DNA of 46,718 nucleotides. It comes from Bacteroidota bacterium (GTDB taxonomy: Bacteria > Bacteroidota > Bacteroidia > Chitinophagales > LD1). This document shows positions 10,219 to 20,286 of this stretch, piece by piece. The notes beneath the pieces are model-generated. The model made no database searches and was not told the DNA's origin. It worked only from the letters and a program-made list of their open reading frames with translations. The stretch lies in the NCBI GenBank assembly GCA_025963485.1, contig JAOQAO010000193.1, positions 1 through 46,718 on the forward strand. The letters are read 5' to 3'. A program made the translations under genes and the position numbers. Within the stretch, counting starts at the first letter, position 1. Each line of letters begins with the position of its first letter.

Positions 10219-11478
10219 ATGAATATGCGGCGACTACTATTGATCATCTTATTGCTTTCCACTGGATTTGCGCGAGCGTCTTATGTCCTGATCCCGATGG
10301 ACCTTTCTCAAAAGAACCATCTCAAGGCTTATGGAATAGCTTTCTGGATCATCAAAAACGGCGGTGAAGTGGAATGGCTGCTAAATTATCGTGGTGGTAG
10401 CTTTGCCACCAAATATGTCAAGAACATAGAGAATGAATGCACCGTAAGAGGTGTATCTGCTGAGGTCATAGCTGATGGCCAATACACCTCCATACTCACC
10501 GAGATCGGTAATCCCGAAGCCAATATGGATGTGGTGAAGCTGGAAAAAGCTCCGCGAATAGCCGTCTACCAGCCGCGCTCTATGCAACCATGGGATGACG
10601 CCGTCACGATGGTACTCCAATATGCAGAGATACCTTATGACCCTATATATGATGATGAGGTCCTGGATGATAAACTAGCCAAGTACGATTGGCTGCATTT
10701 GCACCATGAGGATTTCACTGGGCAGTATGGTAAGTTCTACGCATCCTATGCTACTGCTAAATGGTATCAGGACCAGGTGGCAGACCTCGAGGAAATAGCC
10801 AAACGGAGGGGCTTCTCAAAAGTATCAAAACTCAAGCTGGCTGTGGCCGAGAAGATAAGAGCTTTCGTGGGTGGCGGTGGATTTATGTTTGCCATGTGTA
10901 GTGCTACAGACTCCTACGATATAGCGCTTGACGCCTCGGGCACTGATATCTGCGATGTGATGTATGACCACGATGCGCAGGACCCTAACGCGCAGCAGCG
11001 GCTTGACTTCACGCAGGGCTTTGCTTTTGAGAATTATCACCTGCGCACCAATCCGTATGAGTACGAATACTCTGATATAGATGCCAACTTCGGTCGTTCT
11101 GTGCAGAAAGATCTGGACTATTTCACGCTGTTTGATTTTTCTGCCAAATGGGATCAGGTACCTACGATGCTCACACAGTGCCACACTAAGACTGTGAAAG
11201 GTTTCCTTGGTCAGACTACGGCATTCAATAAGAACTATGTCAAGAAGAATGTGCTCGTGATGGGGCAAAACAAAGCTGCAAATGAAGACCGCTATATACA
11301 TGGAGAATTTGGTAAGGGTATGTGGACCTTCTACGGCGGTCACGACCCTGAGGACTATCAGCACCTGGTGGGTGACCCCAAGACAGACCTCAACCTGCAT
11401 CCCAACTCACCCGGCTACCGCCTGATACTAAACAATGTGCTATTCCCGGCTGCACGCAAGAAGAAACAGAAGACCTAG
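10219..11478 (+). CDS. Conserved secreted protein, resembling Bacteroidota proteins annotated 'asparagine synthetase B'
   Basis: Signal peptide followed by 'YVLIPMDLSQKNHLKAYGIAFWIIKNGGEVEWLLNYRGGSF', recalled as typical of this family; family name is from memory. Confidence 0.55.
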   Translation: MNMRRLLLIILLLSTGFARASYVLIPMDLSQKNHLKAYGIAFWIIKNGGEVEWLLNYRGGSFATKYVKNIENECTVRGVSAEVIADGQYTSILTEIGNPEANMDVVKLEKAPRIAVYQPRSMQPWDDAVTMVLQYAEIPYDPIYDDEVLDDKLAKYDWLHLHHEDFTGQYGKFYASYATAKWYQDQVADLEEIAKRRGFSKVSKLKLAVAEKIRAFVGGGGFMFAMCSATDSYDIALDASGTDICDVMYDHDAQDPNAQQRLDFTQGFAFENYHLRTNPYEYEYSDIDANFGRSVQKDLDYFTLFDFSAKWDQVPTMLTQCHTKTVKGFLGQTTAFNKNYVKKNVLVMGQNKAANEDRYIHGEFGKGMWTFYGGHDPEDYQHLVGDPKTDLNLHPNSPGYRLILNNVLFPAARKKKQKT

Positions 11479-11516
11479 ACTCCCTAAAAGCAAAACCAAA
11501 CCAATCATATCTTAAG

Positions 11517-12107
11517 ATGAGATCGATCAAATCAATAGCGCTGATGCTGATAATCGCCCTGAGCGTGACCGCTGTGCGTGCTCAAGAAGAGAAGGCGGCA
11601 ACAGGCAAAAAGCAAGAAACACCAGTCAAGGCAGACAAGAAAAAAGATAAAAAGAATAAGACCGATAAAAAAGCTGCTAAACCGGAAGAAAAGAAAGAAG
11701 AAGCTAAAGAACCAGAGGCAAAGCCCCAGGAGAAGAAAAAGGAAAACACTCCTCCCTCTGAAGCCACCTCAGTGACTAAATCGAAAAAGAAGAAAAGCCC
11801 TAAAACTGAAACCGCTAAATCTGACAGTACGGGAAAGAAGCCCTCTAAGATAATCACTGACGCAAAGAAAAAGGAAGATGCTACGAAAGCAGCAAAAAAG
11901 GCAGAGGCTGCAAAAGCAGAAGCCAAGAAAGAAGAATCACGCCCCAAGCCAGATGTAGAAGCCAGGGCCAACTCAGAAGTAAAAGATCCTGAAGACCGCA
12001 CCATGAAAGGTCCAAGTGGTCAAAAGGTTTATACAGGCCCCAGAGGTGGTAAATATTATATTAATGGAACCGGTGGGAAGGTCTATCTGAGACAGGATAG
12101 GAAGTAA
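11517..12107 (+). CDS. Secreted Lys/Glu/Ala-rich low-complexity protein with C-terminal PBCV-basic-adaptor-like motif
   Basis: Signal peptide (MRSIKSIALMLIIALSVTAVRAQ), long KE/A-rich linker, C-terminal 'GPSGQKVYTGPRGGKYYINGTGGKVYLRQDRK'. Confidence 0.7.
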   Translation: MRSIKSIALMLIIALSVTAVRAQEEKAATGKKQETPVKADKKKDKKNKTDKKAAKPEEKKEEAKEPEAKPQEKKKENTPPSEATSVTKSKKKKSPKTETAKSDSTGKKPSKIITDAKKKEDATKAAKKAEAAKAEAKKEESRPKPDVEARANSEVKDPEDRTMKGPSGQKVYTGPRGGKYYINGTGGKVYLRQDRK

Positions 12108-12111
12108 ACTT

Positions 12112-13404
12112 TCAATCGTTTGGCTTATCCAGGATACCGCCTCTAGCACTGAAAAAACTTCTATTGATCGCTAAAGCCGGAATAAGTAATAACGTTCCGA
12201 TCGTTATTGTTTTGAGGTGCTGTGAGATAGTGCTATACTTCATACCGATTATCAGATCAGTTGTCGCTGTGCATAGAATAAATGAAATGAATACCAGGCA
12301 TACCGTAGAAAGGTATTTAATGCTTCGCTTTTGACCTTGATAGTTGGTGACTATCACTAAGCAAAGACAACAGATAGCGGGAAAAACGAAGTAGAAAGCA
12401 TATTTCATCTGGTGTGGAAATATTAAGGGGATCAATAAAGTTATATAACTCACTTCGTATAATTGATGAAGTTTGCTTTTAGAGCGCTGAAAAGGCATAG
12501 AGTTCAAAAAGTAAATAGTCATTAATACTAAGCCCCCAATAACAATCCATATCCATAGTTCAGCTTGTGGATAAGACAGGCTAACCACATTTCGTGAATA
12601 AGGGGCGCCTGTGTCTACAAACAAGCGATACAACAAAGCGCTGAGATTCTGAGGAAAGTGCCATGTTGCATCAACCTGAAACTCTGGGCTATCAGGTCTC
12701 AGAATGGAAAACCAGCTTTGATTTAACTCAGAGAATCTTTCTTTCCCTACAAAAAAAATAGGTAGAAAAAAACACACTCCAATTGTAATACATGAGCTTA
12801 AAGCGGCAATAAATCTCCTTCTATAAAGGAAATATGGAACCATGACTATTGGCATAATCTTAATGATAGCCCCCACTCCGATTAATATTCCCGCCATCAT
12901 TTCTTTGTTATTCTCAGCGAGCAGTATAGATTCCAATATCATCCAAAGTAGGAAAATCGTCATTTGGACATGATGGAAATTCAACTCTATATATCGCGAT
13001 ATGTAGAGTAATATCAAAAACCACAGTATAACATTTGACCCTTTATCTGGCATAGAAACACAAAACCTTGTGCGCAATAAATAGATAGTTCGCCACAATA
13101 AGATAAGGCTTAATATAAGCCAAATGAAAGCACCCAAGCCATCCGGTAGAAGGGCAAAAGGCACCAATACCATCGCCCAAAAGGGGCTGTAACTATACCT
13201 TAAATTGATATATGGCGGGTCGTATATGTTCTTCCCATGCCACATTTTATCCGCAGCTTCAAGAAATGTCACGAAATCGCCGCCTTTTATACTGGTACTT
13301 ACTAAATAGGTAAGCACTAAAATACAAACAATGCAGAAGACCACTCCCCGTAGTACTCCCAGACCTTTAAAAAAATGAATAGCTTTTTGCCAAATATCCA
13401 TCAA
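12112..13404 (-). CDS. GT87/DUF2029-like integral membrane glycosyltransferase
   Basis: Polytopic membrane protein; 'GGDFVTFLEAADKMWHGKNIYDPPYINLRYSYSPFWAMVLVPFALLP' is typical of this family. Confidence 0.75.
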   Translation of the reverse strand: MMDIWQKAIHFFKGLGVLRGVVFCIVCILVLTYLVSTSIKGGDFVTFLEAADKMWHGKNIYDPPYINLRYSYSPFWAMVLVPFALLPDGLGAFIWLILSLILLWRTIYLLRTRFCVSMPDKGSNVILWFLILLYISRYIELNFHHVQMTIFLLWMILESILLAENNKEMMAGILIGVGAIIKIMPIVMVPYFLYRRRFIAALSSCITIGVCFFLPIFFVGKERFSELNQSWFSILRPDSPEFQVDATWHFPQNLSALLYRLFVDTGAPYSRNVVSLSYPQAELWIWIVIGGLVLMTIYFLNSMPFQRSKSKLHQLYEVSYITLLIPLIFPHQMKYAFYFVFPAICCLCLVIVTNYQGQKRSIKYLSTVCLVFISFILCTATTDLIIGMKYSTISQHLKTITIGTLLLIPALAINRSFFSARGGILDKPND

Positions 13405-13517
13405 TCAAATGTATCAAAATTACTTTTTGCACAATTACATAAACAGAGTTTATAATGACCTCTAAAATTGGGATTAATATATTAACTTAGTCCTTTGGAA
13501 ACGTTTTACTAAAATCA

Positions 13518-15647
13518 ATGCAGAAAACATTAAAGTTAACGGCCATTATTGGGACCTTGGTTCTTTTATTAGCATCTTGTAAAAGAGATAGCGCTACCGG
13601 TTGGGACACCGGTCTTTTAGCTCCTTTAGCGACCACCAATCTGACTATTGGGAACCTGATCAAAGATTCAATCCTTCACACCAATGCCGACAACTCCCTT
13701 TCAATTTCTTATCAAAATACTGTTTATGAGCTGAATCTGGCAGATCAGTATATTCACATCCCCGATACATCCATTGGTCAAAAATACACTGTCGATTCCC
13801 TCCGGATACCCAATAGCTTCACCACCTTTGGTATTTCATTGGGAGCAATGGCCCGTAATTTAATAGCCTCCGGAAATACGTCTCAAGTGTTTTTAGGGCA
13901 ATATCTGGTTAACCAAAATGGTCATCAGGATTCTTTGCCGGCTATTTCTAATTTGCCTCTGGCTCCTTTTAATTTTAATGCATCCAATTTCTTCCAAACC
14001 GTCACGATTTCACGGGGGTATTTGGAAATAAATATCTTCAACAATCTGCCCGTTGAAATACAAAACCTCTCTTTCCAAATTTTGAATACAAATTCAGGAA
14101 CAGTTGTTCTATCCGATAATATACCATCCATTATGCCAGGCGACCATGCTTATAAATTGTATAGTCTGATAGGCAAAACTGTGGAAAGTAATGTCTCACT
14201 CAAAGTCACAAACTTCCAGATCCCCGGTACGCACGGCAATTTGGTCACTATCGATACATCGAATAATATATTTATCACAGCATATATTGGTGATGTTCGG
14301 GCAAGTAGTGCTGTAGCCGTTTTTTCTGCGCAGGATATTATTTCTCAAAATCAGGAGCTTACCCAAAGTGTTGGTGATAGGAAGTTTACCTATATAGACT
14401 GCAAAGAGGGACAGCTTGATGTTAGCATTACAAGTTCTATTCATCAGCCTCTGGACCTCACGTATCAACTGGTAGGTGCATATGACAAATTAGGCCATCC
14501 CCTGACGGCAAAAACACATGTGGATGCTGCGCAAGGATCACAATTAGCGACTTTCACCCAAACCTATGACCTGACAGGTTTTGCTATTAATCTGACCGGA
14601 GTGGATGGGACAAAATTCAATACCTATACCCAGGTCATCAAGGCCCATATTGACTCAAACGGAATTCAAACGCAAATATCTAATTCCGATAGCATACACA
14701 TCCAATACTTTTTGCGCAATATCAAACCCAATTACATCAAAGGCTATGCAGGCCGTGATACCATCAGCTATGCCGGAAACTCACCTTTCAGCCTGGCGGA
14801 TCTGTTTGGAGGCAATTCTTCCAATGCGTTGAAGTTTGATAAGGCTTCTATATCAGTTTCTATCGAGAATGGTATCGGTGTGGATGGGCAGGTGATCATC
14901 AATAACCTGACGAGCATTAATAACAATGGTACTTCTGTACCACTCGTGGATCACTCTGCTACACCGGTCCTGGGCAGGCAGCTGTATATCAATAAGGCGA
15001 CGGACTTCCCGCTGACACCGCGTACGACTACCTTTAATATCAATAGCAGCACGTCAAACATCAGTGCTTTCATCAGCAACCTGCCGAATAAGATCGGCTA
15101 TGATGTGCAGATCAAGACCAACCCGTTTGGCAACCGAGGTACCTATGATGACTTTGCCTATCTGACCAGCCATATGAAGGTTAACCTCAACGTGGACCTG
15201 CCGCTATCCCTTATAGCCAATAACCTGACGCTGCGTGATTCATTCAATTTTAGCCTTGGATATAACCAGAAGGATGTAGCGAATATCAAGGATGGTGTGC
15301 TTCACGTCATACTTTATAATAAGTTTCCGCTGCAGGCCAATATCACGCTTGTGGCCTATGATAGCGCATGGCATCAGTTGGACACACTACTCAATAATGC
15401 TCAGATAGAAGCAGCTCCTATAAACAGTTCATGCAGGGCGACCGATCCCAAAAAGACCATGGTCAATGTCAATGCAAGCGCTGAGGTCATAGATAAACTC
15501 CGTTTCTCTCAGCATGCGATCCTGACGGTGGTATTCAACACGAAATCAAGCAACGCGACATGCAATGGCCAGTACCTGAAGATATACAGCGATTATAATA
15601 TTAACGCGACTATCACTGGTGATTTTAATTACAAGATCAAATTCTAA
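13518..15647 (+). CDS. Large lipoprotein of unknown function
   Basis: Lipoprotein signal peptide MQKTLKLTAIIGTLVLLLASCKRD; no recognised domain. Confidence 0.75.
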   Translation: MQKTLKLTAIIGTLVLLLASCKRDSATGWDTGLLAPLATTNLTIGNLIKDSILHTNADNSLSISYQNTVYELNLADQYIHIPDTSIGQKYTVDSLRIPNSFTTFGISLGAMARNLIASGNTSQVFLGQYLVNQNGHQDSLPAISNLPLAPFNFNASNFFQTVTISRGYLEINIFNNLPVEIQNLSFQILNTNSGTVVLSDNIPSIMPGDHAYKLYSLIGKTVESNVSLKVTNFQIPGTHGNLVTIDTSNNIFITAYIGDVRASSAVAVFSAQDIISQNQELTQSVGDRKFTYIDCKEGQLDVSITSSIHQPLDLTYQLVGAYDKLGHPLTAKTHVDAAQGSQLATFTQTYDLTGFAINLTGVDGTKFNTYTQVIKAHIDSNGIQTQISNSDSIHIQYFLRNIKPNYIKGYAGRDTISYAGNSPFSLADLFGGNSSNALKFDKASISVSIENGIGVDGQVIINNLTSINNNGTSVPLVDHSATPVLGRQLYINKATDFPLTPRTTTFNINSSTSNISAFISNLPNKIGYDVQIKTNPFGNRGTYDDFAYLTSHMKVNLNVDLPLSLIANNLTLRDSFNFSLGYNQKDVANIKDGVLHVILYNKFPLQANITLVAYDSAWHQLDTLLNNAQIEAAPINSSCRATDPKKTMVNVNASAEVIDKLRFSQHAILTVVFNTKSSNATCNGQYLKIYSDYNINATITGDFNYKIKF

Positions 15648-15665
15648 CGAAGAGCTATTACAAGC

Positions 15666-16991
15666 ATGAGACAATTTTATATTGCCGTTATACTCCTTTT
15701 TGCATTTTCATCTGCTACTAATGCTCAGGATACTACCGCCGCCATCGCTGATACATCATGCCACTGTGTGAAGATCACTCCACCGGCGAAGACCTTTAAT
15801 AATGCCCACCTATATTCTACGCTCAGCCCATTCCTTTCTGAGAATTATTATACCAACGAGATACAGTTGGACTTTGACTTTCATGTCAACTCCAATGCTC
15901 TCATGACGACCTTTGCAGGTGCCTTCCTGACAGGTAAAGAAATAACCGACCAGATGAAAGGCCGCGTGGTAAACTATGCACCTAAGCTCATCAAATACGA
16001 AGACGAGATGAAGGCGGGGCTTTCGTACAAGCACTATTTCAAAAAGCCATCCGTCACGCTTTATGTATCCTACTATCACAGGAATATGCGCTTCCTGACC
16101 ACCAGCAGGGATGGCTTTGAGCTGATCTTCTATGGCAATAAGCGCTTCGAAGACAAAACCGCAGACCTCTCCAACATTCATTTTGAGAACCTGATGTACA
16201 ATCAGTATTCTGTAGGTATCAGCAAATCGGATGGCCATTTCTTTGGTGGTATCAATCTGTCATTCCTGCAAGGTTTCAATGACCAGCAACTTACCAATTC
16301 AAAGGGCAGCCTCTATACGGCACCTTATGGCGAGTACCTGGATGTGGCTTATAATCTTTCATTCAATCAGGCAAACAACGGCGCCAGTAAGTTCTTTGAC
16401 CTCGATGGTAAAGGATTTTCTGCCGACCTACAGCTGGGTTACAACACAGACAAATTCAGGATAAGCTTTACCGTGCAGGACCTGGGCCTGATCACATGGA
16501 AAGGCAAAACCACTAACTACACTGGCGATACAGCACTGCGCTATAATGGCATTGTGATCAATGACCTGACCAACCTCGCGGGAAGCGGGCTAGCGGGGCT
16601 GAAACTCGATTCGGTCTTTGGTGTCTTAGGCCCAAAGAAGACAAACAAGGCATACGCTACTAATTTGCCGACTACCTTCCAGCTAAACTATTCGCAGCTG
16701 ATCAAGCTCAAAAAGCATGACATGATATTGACCGCATCGATCAGTACGCGACTGCTGCAGAACTATTATGCCTATGGCTATGTCAAAGCTGCCTTCCTGC
16801 TCGATCACAGCTGGACCACCTCTGTCAGCGCCGGTGCCGGCGGCTATTCGCTATTCAATCTGGGCATGGATGTCGGCAAGAGATGGCGTAACCTCGACTT
16901 CATCATCGGAAGCAATAACCTGATCGGTTCCCTCCTGCCTATGTACTTCCCGGGCTCATCGGGTTATTTCCGCGTAACGGCTCACTTCTAA
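15666..16991 (+). CDS. DUF5723-like outer membrane beta-barrel protein
   Basis: Signal peptide; 'NAHLYSTLSPFLSENYYTNEIQLDFDFHVNSNALMTTFAGAFLTGKEITDQMKG'; 18 nt after the lipoprotein stop (probable operon). Confidence 0.6.
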   Translation: MRQFYIAVILLFAFSSATNAQDTTAAIADTSCHCVKITPPAKTFNNAHLYSTLSPFLSENYYTNEIQLDFDFHVNSNALMTTFAGAFLTGKEITDQMKGRVVNYAPKLIKYEDEMKAGLSYKHYFKKPSVTLYVSYYHRNMRFLTTSRDGFELIFYGNKRFEDKTADLSNIHFENLMYNQYSVGISKSDGHFFGGINLSFLQGFNDQQLTNSKGSLYTAPYGEYLDVAYNLSFNQANNGASKFFDLDGKGFSADLQLGYNTDKFRISFTVQDLGLITWKGKTTNYTGDTALRYNGIVINDLTNLAGSGLAGLKLDSVFGVLGPKKTNKAYATNLPTTFQLNYSQLIKLKKHDMILTASISTRLLQNYYAYGYVKAAFLLDHSWTTSVSAGAGGYSLFNLGMDVGKRWRNLDFIIGSNNLIGSLLPMYFPGSSGYFRVTAHF

Positions 16992-16995
16992 GGCG

Positions 16996-18225
16996 ATGAT
17001 CGAAACGGACATCCTCATACTAGGCGCAGGCCCCGGCGGTGCAGCCACGGCCCTCTTTCTCGCGAAACAAGGCATTCCTTCCATACTGGTAGATAAAGCA
17101 ACTTTCCCCAGAGATAAAATATGCGGCGATGCACTGAGTGGCAAGGTGGTCGAAGTCCTCAAGAAACTGGACCCGGCACTTGTATCCGATCTCAATATAC
17201 ATGCTGAATTCCTCGGCTCTTATGGAGTGACATTCATTGCGCCAAATGGCCAGGACCTGCGGGTGCCTTTCAAAAAGGAGATAAATACCAATACTGAGCC
17301 ACCCGGTTTTATCTCTAAACGTTTGGACTTTGACAACTGGCTCATCGATCAGGTGAAGAAGCAACCGCTCATCAAGCTGATCGAGAATACAGAGCTGCGA
17401 AAATTTGAAAGGACGACCGTCGGCTATCAGGCTGTAGCAAAATCAGGCGAAGTATTCCAGGCCAAACTCATCATCGCTGCAGATGGCGCCTATTCTACTT
17501 TTGCTAAAGAGATCGGCGGCCTCAAAACGGAACCTACACATAATTGTTTTGGTCTAAGAGCTTATTACAAAAATGTGTCTGGCCTAGATCATCAGAATTT
17601 CATAGAACTACATTTCCTCAAAGAATTCCTGCCCGGTTACTTCTGGATATTCCCGTTGCCCAATGGAAACGCTAATATCGGCGCAGGTATGAGAGCTGAC
17701 GTGATGCATGACAAGAAGATCAATCTCAAGAAAGAATTTGAAAAACTCATCGCTACACACCCTGCTATCAAGGGCCGTTTTGCGCAGGCGGAGCAGATCG
17801 GCGAGGTCAAACTACACGGCCTGCCATTAGGCAGCAAGAAGCGTCCACTGTCCGGAGATCATTACATGATCATCGGTGATGCTGCCATGCTCATAGACCC
17901 TTTCACAGGTGAAGGTATTGGCAATGCTATGATGAGCGGCATGCTCGCCGCACAGCAGGCACAGGCATGTATGGACAAGAACGACTACTCAGCAAAAACA
18001 ATATCCCAATATGACAAGGCTGTCTATGAAAGGCTATGGAGTGAACTACTACTGAGCTACCGGATGCAGCAATTGGTCAATTTCCCGTCTATTTTTAACT
18101 TTGTGGTCAGGAAAGCAAACAGCAATGCAGTATTAAAAGAAACTATCTCAGCGATGTTTGAAGACCTGGACCTCCGGGCGCGGCTCAAAGATCCGAAGTT
18201 CTATTTCAAGCTGCTGTTCTCATAA
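16996..18225 (+). CDS. Geranylgeranyl-reductase-family FAD-dependent oxidoreductase
   Basis: N-terminal 'ILGAGPGGAATALFLAKQGIPSILVDKATFPRDKICGDALSG'; 'IIGDAAMLIDPFTGEGIGNAMMSG'. Confidence 0.88.
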   Translation: MIETDILILGAGPGGAATALFLAKQGIPSILVDKATFPRDKICGDALSGKVVEVLKKLDPALVSDLNIHAEFLGSYGVTFIAPNGQDLRVPFKKEINTNTEPPGFISKRLDFDNWLIDQVKKQPLIKLIENTELRKFERTTVGYQAVAKSGEVFQAKLIIAADGAYSTFAKEIGGLKTEPTHNCFGLRAYYKNVSGLDHQNFIELHFLKEFLPGYFWIFPLPNGNANIGAGMRADVMHDKKINLKKEFEKLIATHPAIKGRFAQAEQIGEVKLHGLPLGSKKRPLSGDHYMIIGDAAMLIDPFTGEGIGNAMMSGMLAAQQAQACMDKNDYSAKTISQYDKAVYERLWSELLLSYRMQQLVNFPSIFNFVVRKANSNAVLKETISAMFEDLDLRARLKDPKFYFKLLFS

Positions 18226-18313
18226 ATGCATTGTATCGCGGAGGACACGGAGGATTGAGGGAAATACAATTGAGCACATAGAGGAATACAATACAAAAAC
18301 AACTATAACAATA

Positions 18314-18841
18314 ATGAAAAAGCTATTTATCATTTTATCTGCTACAATACTTACCATGTCATTTGCATCAGCTCAAAACGGGAAAGCATGCGATCCGGGC
18401 AAAGAGGCTAACTACAAATCGCTCTCCAATCCTAACTCAGCTGGAGGCTACGGTGCTGTGATCACCAAGGGTAATGCACTGGCAGTGCCCGATGTGGAAA
18501 AGCAAATGAAAGCAAAGAACGTCACAGAACTGAAGAATGTGAAGATCACAGGGAAAGTCAATGGCGTCTGCAAAATGAAGGGCTGCTGGATGGAAATAGC
18601 TGACGGCAAAGGCGGCAGCACCCGTGTGAGGTTTAAAAATTATGAGTTCTTCGTACCCCGCGACTGCGAGAACCAGACTGTCTATGCACAAGGTATAGCG
18701 CGCTTTGACACTACATCTGTGGCTATGCTGAAGCATTATGCTGAGGATGCGGGAAAGACCAGGAAAGAGATCGCTGCCATCACTCAGCCCGAGGTCTCCC
18801 TTACATTTGAGGCAGAGGGTGTGCTTTTCGACAAAAAATAA
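18314..18841 (+). CDS. DUF4920-like secreted protein
   Basis: True start likely the ATG at 18314 (MKKLFIILSATILTMSFASAQ signal peptide); 'ITGKVNGVCKMKGCWMEIADG...VRFKNYEFFVPRD'. Confidence 0.8.
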   Translation: MKKLFIILSATILTMSFASAQNGKACDPGKEANYKSLSNPNSAGGYGAVITKGNALAVPDVEKQMKAKNVTELKNVKITGKVNGVCKMKGCWMEIADGKGGSTRVRFKNYEFFVPRDCENQTVYAQGIARFDTTSVAMLKHYAEDAGKTRKEIAAITQPEVSLTFEAEGVLFDKK

Positions 18842-18856
18842 AAATTGTCCACAGCG

Positions 18857-18887
18857 TTTTAAAATGAGGCATAAGATTCTATATTTG
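18857..18887 (+). promoter_or_regulatory. Promoter of tRNA-Lys
   Basis: TTTT (18857-18860) - 19 nt - TATATTTG (18880-18887); same spacing as the ndk promoter. Confidence 0.7.
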
Positions 18888-18910
18888 CACGCGCTTTAAA
18901 AACGCAGGCA

Positions 18911-18983
18911 GATTCCGTAGCTCAGCTGGTAGAGCAATACACTTTTAATGTATGGGTCTCGGGTTCGAATCCCGACGGGATCA
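18911..18983 (+). tRNA. tRNA-Lys (anticodon TTT)
   Basis: GATTCCG...CGGGATC-A acceptor stem (one G-T pair), D arm GCTCAGCTGGTAGAGC, anticodon loop CTTTTAA, TPsiC arm CGGGTTCGAATCCCG. Confidence 0.97.
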
Positions 18984-19066
18984 CGTAGGTTCATTAGAAC
19001 CGCAAACATAATAGTCGAAACACTTGCAATAGCAAGGGTCTCGGCTATTTGTATTTTATGGCCGTC

Positions 19067-19127
19067 CGTTACCCGATACGTTACCCTACATGGCTACAGT
19101 AGTACATTTCATCATCTCACGTTACCC
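19067..19127 (+). repeat. Three CGTTACCC direct repeats between tRNA-Lys and the integrase start
   Basis: CGTTACCC at 19067-19074, 19079-19086 and 19120-19127; first and third extend to CGTTACCCGA. Confidence 0.7.
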
Positions 19128-19131
19128 GAAA

Positions 19132-20286
19132 ATGAATAAGGTAACATTCCATGTCAAGGCTCGAAAGGACAAGGTGAACAAGCGCGGTGAGGCTCCATTG
19201 TGTCTTCATGTTATGGTGAATGGCGACCGCGACCTGATTCCGCTAAGTATCATGGTTCCGTTTAAGGATTTCGATGAGAGCAAGCGTGAAATGAAGGCTA
19301 AGGCGAAAGATGCCCACCTGATCAATGAGATGGCCGGTAATGCCAAAACCAAGGCGCTGGAAGTGCTCCGGGATGCTGACAAGGCCTCTCTACTCCTAGA
19401 TAAGAAAACCTTCAGGGCCAGGTTCGCTCATGCTTACGGTGACGATTTCGGGTGCTTCTGGGAAGGAGCGCTGCTGAAGCGGAAGGAATCTCTCGCCGGG
19501 GATACCCACAAAATGCATAAGAGCCAGTTGAAGAAGTTCAGAGGCTTCCGGCCGTCCCTCTCCTTTTCATTCATCAATAAGGCGCTGATCGAGTCCTATG
19601 ACACCTATCTGAAGAAAAGGGGCAACTCTGTCAATACCCGGCGTACAGCTCTCAAAGTACTCCAGACGTATATCAACATCGCGAAGGATTCAGATATACC
19701 GATCAAGGATCCTTTTACAACCTTCAAAATCCCTCCTGAGCAGTCCACTCGTGACTCCCTCACAAAGGTGCAGCTCAAGCGGCTCCTGGAGATATATGAC
19801 AAGAGGGAACTGGAAGAACACCTGCACTATACGCTGATGCTGTTTCTACTGTCATGCTTCACGGCCATGCGTATTGGGGATGTTGTAAAATTTGGTGCGA
19901 AGATGCTCAAGGAAGGCAAGCTGATATATATGCCACGCAAGTCACTGAACTACGAGAAGGTGATAAAGATAGATCTGACTAAAATATCGAGAAGGATCAT
20001 CAAGGATGTACTGAGCTTTATCAGCTCTGGTGGCAGGATAAAATCTCAGCAAAAGATAAACGAGGACCTGAAGCATATCGCATCCTCTGCCGACATTACT
20101 CTAAACCTCACCTTCCATATCAGCCGGCACACTTTCGCAACTACCTTCCTTCGGATCGGTGGAACACTGGAGACGCTTCAGCGGATAATGGGCCATAGCA
20201 AAATGGCAACGACTCAGATCTACGCGCATATGATAGATGAGCGGATCGAAAAGGAGATGAACAACTTTAACAATGAATTTGAATAA
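19132..20286 (+). CDS. int: Tyrosine recombinase / phage integrase
   Basis: Arm-binding N-terminus, SAM-like core-binding domain, catalytic pattern 'TAMRIGDV...K...HISRHTFATTFLRIGGTLETLQRIMGHSKMATTQIYAHM'. Preferred ATG 19132 (MNKVTFHVKARKD). Confidence 0.95.
   Translation: MNKVTFHVKARKDKVNKRGEAPLCLHVMVNGDRDLIPLSIMVPFKDFDESKREMKAKAKDAHLINEMAGNAKTKALEVLRDADKASLLLDKKTFRARFAHAYGDDFGCFWEGALLKRKESLAGDTHKMHKSQLKKFRGFRPSLSFSFINKALIESYDTYLKKRGNSVNTRRTALKVLQTYINIAKDSDIPIKDPFTTFKIPPEQSTRDSLTKVQLKRLLEIYDKRELEEHLHYTLMLFLLSCFTAMRIGDVVKFGAKMLKEGKLIYMPRKSLNYEKVIKIDLTKISRRIIKDVLSFISSGGRIKSQQKINEDLKHIASSADITLNLTFHISRHTFATTFLRIGGTLETLQRIMGHSKMATTQIYAHMIDERIEKEMNNFNNEFE

Noticed and set aside
10825-11400. 191-aa minus-strand ORF within the asparagine-synthetase-B-like gene
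   Set aside because: Antisense shadow, no domain signature.
11582-12004. 140-aa minus-strand Ser/Phe/Ala-rich ORF
   Set aside because: Antisense of the KE-rich low-complexity gene; composition fully explained by that.
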